The translations under genes and the position numbers were made by a program. Of a stretch of 21,064 bases of DNA, positions 14,668-21,064 are shown piece after piece (position 1 is the stretch's first letter; every line of letters begins with the position of its first letter). Source of the stretch: Pirellulales bacterium (GTDB taxonomy: Bacteria > Planctomycetota > Planctomycetia > Pirellulales > JAICIG01); NCBI GenBank assembly GCA_025924495.1, contig JAICIG010000085.1, forward strand, positions 1 to 21,064, in the 5' to 3' direction. The notes beneath the pieces are model-generated. The model had not been told where the DNA came from. It was given only the letters and a program-made list of their open reading frames with translations, and did not search any database.

Positions 14668-16068
14668 ATGCAGCCCGCTCCCCTACCTTCACTCTCTCGC
14701 AAACTGCCCGCCGCAGCCGCCTATGCGTGTATGCTCGCGGCAGCCGTCGGGCTTTTCTTGGCGATCAATCAATTCGGTGTGTCGCTCTCGGCGCCGCAGG
14801 CGGCGGCAACGCAGGCAAAAGAGTCGGCCCCCGGCGCTCACGCCAATGCATTGCTGCATGTGCTCGTGGCGCTGTGCGCGGTGATTCTCGCCGGCCGATT
14901 GATTAGTAAACTGTTCGCCCGGTTCGACCAACCGCCCGTAATTGGCGAAGTGATCGCGGGAATTCTATTAGGGCCGTCGCTGCTGGGCCGGCTATCTCCC
15001 GAAGCGTCCGCGTGGTTGTTGCCGCAATCGGTCGCCCCGCATCTGAGTTTGATCGCGCAGTTGGGCGTGATCTTGTACATGTTTCTGGTCGGACTGGAAT
15101 TGAATTCCGAATTGCTCCGCCATCGCGCCCATGCCACCGTCGCGATCTCGCATGCCAGCATCGTGGCGCCTTTCCTGCTAGGGTCGTTGCTCGCTTTGCT
15201 GCTTTACCCGCGGCTGTCGTCGGACGACGTGCCGTTTACCAGCTTTGCACTGTTTCTCGGCGCGGCAATGTCGGTGACGGCGTTTCCCGTATTGGCTCGC
15301 ATTCTCGCCGAGGGGAACATGACGCGAACTGAGTTAGGCGTCGTCGCTCTCTCTTGCGCCGCCACCGACGACGTAACCGCCTGGTGCCTGCTAGCGCTGG
15401 TGGTAGGCGTGGCGCAGGCGAAGCTCGGAGGCGCCGTCTTCGTGATCCTCGGGACGCTGGCGTACATCGCGTTCATGTTCCTCGTCGTGCGTCCAATTCT
15501 GACAAACCTGCTGGCCCGCTATGGCCAGACCCATCTCACGCCAGCCATCGCCGCAATGGTCTACGTCGCGGTGCTCGCATCGGCGGCCGTCACGGAATGG
15601 ATCGGCGTCCATGCAATCTTCGGCGCGTTCTTGCTGGGCGCGGTCATTCCACACGACAGCGTCATCGCCAAAGAGTTCACGCACAAACTCGAAGAGTCGG
15701 TGACCATCTTGCTGTTGCCGGCGTTTTTCGCCATTACCGGCATGAGGACCCAGATCGGCCTGGTCTCGGGCGTCGAAAACTGGTTGCTTTGCGGCCTGGT
15801 GATCCTGGTCGCCACGCTGGGCAAATTCGGCGGTACGCTGGGGGCGGCGCGGCTGACGGGCTTGCCATGGAAAGACTCGGCTGCGCTCGGCGTGTTGATG
15901 AACACGCGGGGACTGATGGAACTGGTCGTCCTCAACATTGGCCTCGATCTGGGCGTGATCTCGCCGACCCTGTTTGCGATGATGGTCCTCATGGCCATTG
16001 CCACCACCGTGGCGACGACGCCCATTCTTACGCGACTGGCTCCTGAGCGGCTCAGATCTCCAGCGTGA
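14668..16068 (+). CDS. CPA2-family cation/proton antiporter
   Basis: A 466-residue inner-membrane protein with a hydrophobic extra N-terminal segment (about 17-37) and about 12 further helices. CPA2/Kef-NapA landmarks are FDQPPVIGEVIAGILLGPSLLG (86-107), TAFPVLARIL (204-213), TDD at 233-235 (AATDDVTAW, the ion-binding pair position; two acids suggest electrogenic Na+ or K+/H+ exchange), WIGVHAIFGAFLLGAVIP, and NTRGLMELVVLNIGLDLG near the C-terminus. It lacks a RCK/TrkA-N regulatory tail. The Shine-Dalgarno sequence is weak. It is separated from the glycan operon by 189 bases and has its own promoter and operators, so it is probably a distinct regulated unit. Confidence 0.9.
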   Translation: MQPAPLPSLSRKLPAAAAYACMLAAAVGLFLAINQFGVSLSAPQAAATQAKESAPGAHANALLHVLVALCAVILAGRLISKLFARFDQPPVIGEVIAGILLGPSLLGRLSPEASAWLLPQSVAPHLSLIAQLGVILYMFLVGLELNSELLRHRAHATVAISHASIVAPFLLGSLLALLLYPRLSSDDVPFTSFALFLGAAMSVTAFPVLARILAEGNMTRTELGVVALSCAATDDVTAWCLLALVVGVAQAKLGGAVFVILGTLAYIAFMFLVVRPILTNLLARYGQTHLTPAIAAMVYVAVLASAAVTEWIGVHAIFGAFLLGAVIPHDSVIAKEFTHKLEESVTILLLPAFFAITGMRTQIGLVSGVENWLLCGLVILVATLGKFGGTLGAARLTGLPWKDSAALGVLMNTRGLMELVVLNIGLDLGVISPTLFAMMVLMAIATTVATTPILTRLAPERLRSPA

Positions 16069-16188
16069 AGTTGCGGTCTGGCGACTCGCGATCCGGCTGT
16101 CATGCCTTCGGAATCAATTTGCCTCGCTCCGTTCCCTATCGAGCGCTCTTGCTGTGCGGGTTATGCCGCCCTTGAGCTTTCTGCTTTT

Positions 16189-16214
16189 GGCATGATGGAG
16201 CATGCCGTCATGCC
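16189..16214 (+). promoter_or_regulatory. Inverted repeat upstream of the small exported protein
   Basis: GGCATGA (16189-16195) and TCATGCC (16208-16214) are perfect 7-bp arms around a 12-base loop. They lie about 65 bases before the ATG, just upstream of a TATATT (16227-16232) that could be a -10 box without a convincing -35. It may be an operator or the end of the antiporter transcript. Confidence 0.3.
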
Positions 16215-16263
16215 CCGAAAACGACCTATATTTTAAGAGGGGAGAGTACAGAAATTGAGATAC

Positions 16264-16270
16264 GGAAAGG
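16264..16270 (+). promoter_or_regulatory. Ribosome binding site deciding the small exported protein start
   Basis: GGAAAGG lies 8 bases before ATG 16279 but only 2 before ATG 16273, which favours the downstream ATG. That start also gives a clean signal peptide. Confidence 0.55.
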
Positions 16271-16278
16271 CGATGGTC

Positions 16279-16677
16279 ATGAAAGGCTATGGATTGGTTC
16301 TGGCGGCGGCGATCGTGGTCGGCTTCAACAGCCCGGCGCTGGCCCAATTTCCGGGCAATGGCTACTGGGGTCATTACCAGGCGAGCAACTCGAACTATCA
16401 CAAGCGCGCCGCCTACGGCGAACTTCGCGAGCACTTGGAACCGGACGTCCGAGACACTCCGAGCGATCCGCATATCGCCAACTACATGGAGGGCCGAGGC
16501 TACACCCACCACGGCAGCGGCTTCAGCGCTTACCAAAGCAACGAATATCGGGGCAAATCAGCGCTCAATATGTACTACGGATACTGGGACGGCGGATTCA
16601 ACCCGGGCCTTTATGGCTTCTCGATGTATCCACACTTTGACCGGCCTGGTTTCACTTACTGGCAAGGCGGCAATTGA
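16279..16677 (+). CDS. Small exported protein, aromatic and Gly/Asn-rich, unknown function
   Basis: A 132-residue protein beginning with a typical signal peptide: MKGYG, a hydrophobic LVLAAAIVVGF core, and SPALA-Q, an AxA-type cleavage site after residue 22. The mature part (about 110 residues) has no cysteine and is rich in Tyr, Trp, His, Gly and Asn, for example NGYWGHYQASNSNYHKRA and YYGYWDGGFNPGLYG. I do not recognise a family. It is probably periplasmic or cell-surface. Its TGA stop (16675-16677) lies inside the first unit of a 17-bp tandem repeat, so the repeat may have fixed or altered its end. Confidence 0.65.
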   Translation: MKGYGLVLAAAIVVGFNSPALAQFPGNGYWGHYQASNSNYHKRAAYGELREHLEPDVRDTPSDPHIANYMEGRGYTHHGSGFSAYQSNEYRGKSALNMYYGYWDGGFNPGLYGFSMYPHFDRPGFTYWQGGN

Positions 16678-16739
16678 TCATCGTCTCGAATTGATCATCG
16701 TCTCGAATTGATCATCGTCCCGAACTGATCATTGTCCTG
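16672..16739 (+). repeat. Four tandem copies of a 17-bp unit
   Basis: The unit AATTGATCATCGTCTCG occurs at 16672-16688 and exactly again at 16689-16705. It is followed by AATTGATCATCGTCCCG (16706-16722) and AACTGATCATTGTCCTG (16723-16739). Divergence rises from left to right. Each unit contains the TGATCA palindrome. Confidence 0.95.
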
Positions 16740-16797
16740 AGCGCCGGCTCGGCTGCCGCGGCCTGAAATCCTGATCTCGGTAGTCGGCATGCGAAGC

Positions 16798-16825
16798 CGC
16801 CGCGGAACGTAGCGAGCCCGCGGCG
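16798..16825 (-). terminator. GC-rich hairpin directly after the YhaN-like gene
   Basis: CGCCGCGG (16798-16805) and CCGCGGCG (16818-16825) form a perfect 8-bp stem around a 12-base loop, beginning right after the TAG stop (16828-16826) of the leftward gene. No T-run follows on the minus strand, so it may only stabilise the mRNA end. It could also act on the convergent transcript. Confidence 0.4.
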
Positions 16826-19800
16826 CTAAGCCGCTTCGACATCGTCGTCCGGCTCGTCTTCTTCGTCCCACGCTTCGTCGGATTCTTCGAACTCAGACTC
16901 GTCGAATTCGCCGTCGTCCTCGGCATCGTCTTCGTTCTCTTCATCCTCGTCGAGTTCGTCCTCGGATTCGTCGTCCGAATCTTCGAGTTCTTCCGCCTCG
17001 TCGTCGAGATCGTCTTCAACCGGCTCGAACCAGAGTGCGTTGTCGAACGGCCCGCTGCGGCTGCGCACCACGGTCACCTTGGGCAGAGGCTCCTTGGCAT
17101 GCGGCGGTTCGGGCTCCGGGCCCGAGTCGTCGATTTCCTCTTCGACAGGCTCTTCTTCCGGTTCGATCTCCGCCTCGGCTTCCTCGTCGTCGAAGTCGTC
17201 CTCGGCTTCCTCCCACGTAAAAGGTTCGTCTAGCTCAGCTTCGTCGTCTTCGACCTGAATAGTTTCCGAGCTTTCCAATTCGGGGCGCCAGCGGGCGGCC
17301 GGTCCGAGCGGTTCCTCCTCCATTTCGTCTTCGAGATCGATCTCGGGCGATTGGTAAGCCAGCGTGGCCGCATCGGAATCGTCGTTGGGCGGCAGCCGAC
17401 GGGCGGGGAGCTTCAAGTTCTTGAATAGTTTCCAGACATGCTCGTGGCAGGTGAAAACGAGCAATTGATGCCCAGCGGCGGCGAAATCGCGCAACACCGT
17501 CGCCGCCGACTTGGCTCGCTGTGAGTCGAAATTCACCAGCACATCGTCGAGCACCAGCGGCAATTCGACGCCGCGCCTGGCATAAGAACTGACCAGCGCC
17601 AAACGCAAAGCCAGGAACAACTGTTCGCGCGTTCCGCGGCTCAGCACTTCGACCGGCAGCGGACGCCCTTCGGCGTCGTCCACCTTCAGCACGTTTTCGC
17701 CGAGCGGCGTCCAGACCCGCGTGTAATGGCCGTCGGTCAACCGCTCGAGGTAGCGAGAGGCCTCTTGCAACGTTTCGGGCTGGCGCTCCGCTTCGTATAG
17801 CTTGCGGACGGCGTCGAGGACCAGGCCCGTCGCCGCGACGACTTGCCACTGCTCGATCGCTTCGCGGAGCCGCTCGTCGATTACGTTCAGATCGATGAAC
17901 CGCTGGCCCAGCCGGCGATCGTCGGCCAGCGTTTTCAGTTCTTGCTGGACTCGGCCGCGCTCCTCGAACAGCGTTTGCAGTCTCTGCGAGGCGGTTTGGA
18001 GTTGGATCGAAAGTTCTTCCCAGCGCGCTTCGAGCTGGGCCACGTGCGGGCCTTCCAGCCAAGGGCGAACATCGTCTTCGGTCAATCGCGAGCCGAGCGC
18101 CGCCGCGATCTCACGCGTGACCGTGGCCTGCTGAGCGCGGAGCGAGTCCAACAGTTGGCTGTCTTCGAGCCGCTGGCGATACTCCCCTTCGTCGTTGAGT
18201 CCGGCCTGGGCGAACAGCACCTGGCGACGATGCTGCCAGCGGTCGATGCCGTGAACCAGCCGAGTTTGCCGGCGATGGACGCGCCGCAATCGCTGCTCGA
18301 GGGCTTCGCGTTTCGCCGCGACTTCCTGATGATCTTCCAAGGCTTGCCGCAGATGCTTGAGCCGTTCGGTCACGCGCGCCGTCTTCGGCTGCAATTCGGC
18401 ATCTACAAACACCTGGCCGACGCGGCCGGCCAGAGTATCGAATTCTTTCCGTCGCTCGTCGTGTTCCAGTCGGGCCTGCCGCAGCCGGCGCTGCAGCGTG
18501 TGAACTTCCTGGTGTCGGGCGCTGAGATGCTTGACCTGCTTGGGCGACAGCTGCTTGGGCAAACCCGAGGCGGCCAAGGCGCTTTGCCAGCGGCGTCGGG
18601 CCGCTTTGATCTCCGCCTCGGCCTCTTCGATCTTGCCAGCGGCTTCTTCCACGTCGCGCTCGGCGGCCTGGCGTTGGCCGTCAATCGCCATCAGGTCTTC
18701 GAGCGATGCCAGTTCTTTCTCGGCCGTCTGCAGCCGCGTCAGCCAAGGGCCGGCGCCGCGCGGCAGTTGTGCGTCGAGCGCGGCCCGCTCCTCCTTGGCT
18801 TGCCGGATTTGCGCGACCAGCGTGGTGGCCTGACTGTGGGCGGCCTCGAGCTGCTCGGCTTTGGATCGTTCCAGCAAGTATTTGCTGGCGCCGACGACTC
18901 CGCATACTACCAGCCCGAACAGAGATTTCTCCCAACCGCGCGGATCGGATGCGATCCAAGCATAAACTCCCCAGGCGGCCAGCAAGAAGCCGAGCACAAA
19001 CGCAGCGCCGTGCATCCAAAGCAGGTAGCCCGGCAGCAGTTGCCCTTCTTCCAGCTTCTGGCTCTGCTCGACCAGGTCGGCGTCTTTAGCCGACATCTGC
19101 GAAAGTCGCTCGTCGAGCTGGGCGCGGCGGCGGAGCTGTGCGACCAATTCACCGGCATGTTCTAGCGCGGGCGCTAATTCTTTTTCTTTCCGGTCGGCCA
19201 GCGCGTCGCGGATTCGCGCGGCCAGGTTGTCGGCCGTTTGTTGGCTGCGTTCGAGCTGGCGCTGGGCGTCTTTCAGCCGGCGCCGCGGTTCGGCCAGAGC
19301 GCGAGCCAGCGGACGCAACGAAATCCGCGTCCGCTCGTCGATGCGCGGCGCGGTCGCATGGCGGTCTTTGCCCATGCCCAGCCGCTGCTGCTCTTCGGCC
19401 AGTTGCGTCTCGATCGTCGTTGCTTCGGCTGCGAGCTGATCGACCTGCGCCTCGATCGCGCCGATCCACGTTTCTTGTTCCTGCAGGGCTTCGATCCGCG
19501 GAGCGCAGCGATCCAGCGATTTGTTCAGCCCCAGCGCCGCAATCTCCTTGCGGAGGGCCAGGCGCTCTTGCTTCAAGGCGTCCAGCTTGCCGCGCCGCTG
19601 ATCGAGTCGCTTGCCGATCGCTTCGATCTGATCGGCCAACAGCGGCGGAATCGAGGGATGAGCCGATAGCCGCGCAACGTGCGCCTCGAGTTCCACGCGT
19701 CGGCCCCAGGCCTCGCGAACGGAAATTGCCGCTTCGACGACGCGAGTCGTTTGTTCGAGCTGGCCCCGTTCTTCCTCTCGGCGTTTGACGTCGGCATCGA

Positions 19801-20464
19801 GTTCGCCTCGCTGGTGGACCAGCGCCGCGTAACGGTGCGAAAGTGACCGCAGCTCATCGATTTCGGCGACGACCTTTTCTCGCTCATTGAGCAGGCTGAC
19901 GATCTGGCAAGGCTTGCCTTCCGAGGAGAGCAGCCGCTCGCGCGAGCCTTTCAACTCGCGCAGCACGTCGACTAGCGAGACGCGATCCAGCCCTGTCGAA
20001 AGACCGTACAGCAGCTCGCCGGCCGCCGTGTCGCCAAGCGCGCCCAGCTCCTGGATCTCTCGCAAGCCGACCGCGAAGACATTGGTAAAGGTCCGCTCGT
20101 CGATGCGGCCCAACAAGCGGTCGAGCAGGTGCTCGTTTTGCGGCGCGCCTGAGGCGTCGAGCACTCGCAACTCGCCGTTGGGCGGCGTGCGCGGCGAGAC
20201 ATCGGCGTAGCGCGAAACCGTGAACGTGCCGAGCGAACTGCCAAGTTGCAACGATCCGCCTGCCCGGCCGCCGTGCAAGGGGGGCAAGTAGCGGCGCCGG
20301 CGTTCTGGCGAGAATCCATATAAAATCGTGCGGACGAACTGCAACAGCGTCGTCTTGCCCGCCTCGTTGGGGCCGTAGAATGCAGTCAGGCGCTCCGACA
20401 GATCGTCGAGTTTCAGTCCGGTCCAAACGCCGAAGCCGTCGATTTCCAGGTCAAGAAGATTCAC
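16826..20464 (-). CDS. YhaN-like SMC/Rad50-type ATPase with acidic tail
   Basis: A 1212-residue protein. An N-terminal ABC half-domain has Walker A GPNEAGKT at 31-38. Long coiled coils follow, interrupted by two hydrophobic segments (about 473-505 and 511-530) as in YhaN-type proteins. The C-terminal ABC half has the signature LSRGTREQLFLALRLAL (about 940-958), Walker B LPLVLDDVLVNFD (about 965-980) and switch His in FTCHEH (about 1003). From about residue 1040 comes an intrinsically acidic tail; 45 of the last 67 residues are Asp or Glu. By family it should partner the upstream nuclease in DNA end processing, similar to SbcCD/Rad50-Mre11. The start is GTG, overlapping the YhaO-like stop by 4 bases (GTGA). 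The tail is not a normal part of the family as I know it. Confidence 0.88.
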   Translation of the reverse strand: MNLLDLEIDGFGVWTGLKLDDLSERLTAFYGPNEAGKTTLLQFVRTILYGFSPERRRRYLPPLHGGRAGGSLQLGSSLGTFTVSRYADVSPRTPPNGELRVLDASGAPQNEHLLDRLLGRIDERTFTNVFAVGLREIQELGALGDTAAGELLYGLSTGLDRVSLVDVLRELKGSRERLLSSEGKPCQIVSLLNEREKVVAEIDELRSLSHRYAALVHQRGELDADVKRREEERGQLEQTTRVVEAAISVREAWGRRVELEAHVARLSAHPSIPPLLADQIEAIGKRLDQRRGKLDALKQERLALRKEIAALGLNKSLDRCAPRIEALQEQETWIGAIEAQVDQLAAEATTIETQLAEEQQRLGMGKDRHATAPRIDERTRISLRPLARALAEPRRRLKDAQRQLERSQQTADNLAARIRDALADRKEKELAPALEHAGELVAQLRRRAQLDERLSQMSAKDADLVEQSQKLEEGQLLPGYLLWMHGAAFVLGFLLAAWGVYAWIASDPRGWEKSLFGLVVCGVVGASKYLLERSKAEQLEAAHSQATTLVAQIRQAKEERAALDAQLPRGAGPWLTRLQTAEKELASLEDLMAIDGQRQAAERDVEEAAGKIEEAEAEIKAARRRWQSALAASGLPKQLSPKQVKHLSARHQEVHTLQRRLRQARLEHDERRKEFDTLAGRVGQVFVDAELQPKTARVTERLKHLRQALEDHQEVAAKREALEQRLRRVHRRQTRLVHGIDRWQHRRQVLFAQAGLNDEGEYRQRLEDSQLLDSLRAQQATVTREIAAALGSRLTEDDVRPWLEGPHVAQLEARWEELSIQLQTASQRLQTLFEERGRVQQELKTLADDRRLGQRFIDLNVIDERLREAIEQWQVVAATGLVLDAVRKLYEAERQPETLQEASRYLERLTDGHYTRVWTPLGENVLKVDDAEGRPLPVEVLSRGTREQLFLALRLALVSSYARRGVELPLVLDDVLVNFDSQRAKSAATVLRDFAAAGHQLLVFTCHEHVWKLFKNLKLPARRLPPNDDSDAATLAYQSPEIDLEDEMEEEPLGPAARWRPELESSETIQVEDDEAELDEPFTWEEAEDDFDDEEAEAEIEPEEEPVEEEIDDSGPEPEPPHAKEPLPKVTVVRSRSGPFDNALWFEPVEDDLDDEAEELEDSDDESEDELDEDEENEDDAEDDGEFDESEFEESDEAWDEEDEPDDDVEAA

Positions 20465-21064
20465 GATAGCGTCTCCTCGCCGCTTAATAGTTCGGCGCCT
20501 AGAATCGCGGCTCTTTGCAGGATGCGTTGGCTCATCGCCGTGTCGTCCAGTTTGACGGCATCGATTAGGGCCGTCGAAACTTGCCGCTCGTCGAGATAAC
20601 TTGTCAGGTCGAGGCGAGTCGCTTCGTCAGACGCAGCCGTTCGATGCTCGCGAATCGCACGCAGAAAATCGCCGAGAATGGTGTCTTGCTCGTACCAGCC
20701 GGTCGGCACGTCGGGCGCCACGGCCGAGAGAGAAATGCTCCACACCGCCGGCGTGGCGTGGCCCAGCTCGCTTCGCAAGCGCGCGAGCGCCTCGGTCAAA
20801 AGCCCTCCGCGGCGCAGCGGCGCTACGAGCGGAAAGGGACCGGTGATGGTCCAAGACACGAGTTGATCGACGCCCGGGGTTGTGGCAGCGATCGCTCGCA
20901 GCCGATCGAGCAAGGTTCGCTCGAGCGCCTGACGACTTGTCGGTTCGGCAAGTTCGATCTCTTCATGGCGCCAGCGCAAAACATCGGTAGGCGCCAGTCG
21001 CGTTCGTGCTTTGCCTTCGTCGTCCACGTCGACGACCGTGCAGCCATGCGGGCCGCTCTCGCTC
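20461..21064 (-). CDS. YhaO-like DNA repair exonuclease (metallophosphoesterase), C-terminal part
   Basis: A frame open to the right edge, about 201 residues of the C-terminal portion; the metal-binding phosphoesterase motifs must lie off the window. Visible sequence (GCTVVDVDDEG, then RLAPTDVLRWRHEEIEL) resembles the C-terminal accessory region of YhaO/SbcD-like exonucleases. The identification rests mainly on its position upstream of, and 4-base overlap with, the YhaN-like ATPase. An ATG- or GTG-initiated start at 21027 is not needed because no stop occurs before the edge. Expected role: nuclease subunit of the DNA end-processing complex. Confidence 0.75.
   Translation of the reverse strand, partial: SESGPHGCTVVDVDDEGKARTRLAPTDVLRWRHEEIELAEPTSRQALERTLLDRLRAIAATTPGVDQLVSWTITGPFPLVAPLRRGGLLTEALARLRSELGHATPAVWSISLSAVAPDVPTGWYEQDTILGDFLRAIREHRTAASDEATRLDLTSYLDERQVSTALIDAVKLDDTAMSQRILQRAAILGAELLSGEETLS

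Noticed and set aside
16672..16739. CRISPR array
   Set aside because: The 17-bp units are directly adjacent with no spacers between them.
17843..19165. A 440-codon plus-strand frame inside the YhaN-like gene
   Set aside because: Shadow of the coiled-coil coding region; the minus-strand frame carries all the motifs.

Overview
The window looks like a piece of a planctomycete chromosome (Pirellulales-like). This is inferred from the generally high GC, the YhaO/YhaN-type exonuclease pair, the small secreted aromatic-rich protein with a classical signal peptide, and the mix of surface-glycan genes. No rRNA, tRNA, CRISPR array or intact insertion sequence was found by reading.

Left part (1 to about 4030, all on the minus strand) is an accessory block, visibly poorer in GC than the rest: one hand-counted 60-base line near 1,100 is 28/60 G+C, against 41/60 for a line near 5,200. 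It holds a tight operon read right to left. The first gene is a DUF4338 protein (the DruA family of Druantia anti-phage systems). It is followed by a 954-residue fusion of a Ser/Thr-kinase-like domain to an ORC/CDC6-type AAA ATPase, then by a third gene cut by the window edge. Both junctions are 4-base ATGA overlaps. A good promoter lies at 3999-4027, and the leader carries an 11-bp inverted repeat whose 3' arm contains the GTG start codon. No Druantia helicase (DruE) is visible, so this is the best candidate here for an undescribed defence-type system.

Middle part (4521-14478, plus strand) has an unusual SPFH/flotillin-like membrane protein with an internally repeated N-terminal half, then a SnoaL-like small protein. 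A surface-glycan cluster follows: SpsF-like cytidylyltransferase, NeuB-type sialic/nonulosonic acid synthase, HAD phosphatase, GT-B-like glycosyltransferase, Wzx-type flippase and a CDP-alcohol phosphotransferase. The last four are abutting or overlapping. Together they could make, activate, transfer and export an acidic-sugar glycan with a phospho-alcohol modification.

Right part has a CPA2 cation/proton antiporter behind a promoter overlapped by two 12-bp palindrome-like operators, then a small exported protein whose stop codon sits in the first unit of a 4 x 17-bp tandem repeat. Convergent on the minus strand is the nuclease pair YhaO-like (partial, cut by the right edge) and YhaN-like. 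The YhaN-like ATPase has an extreme acidic C-terminal tail.
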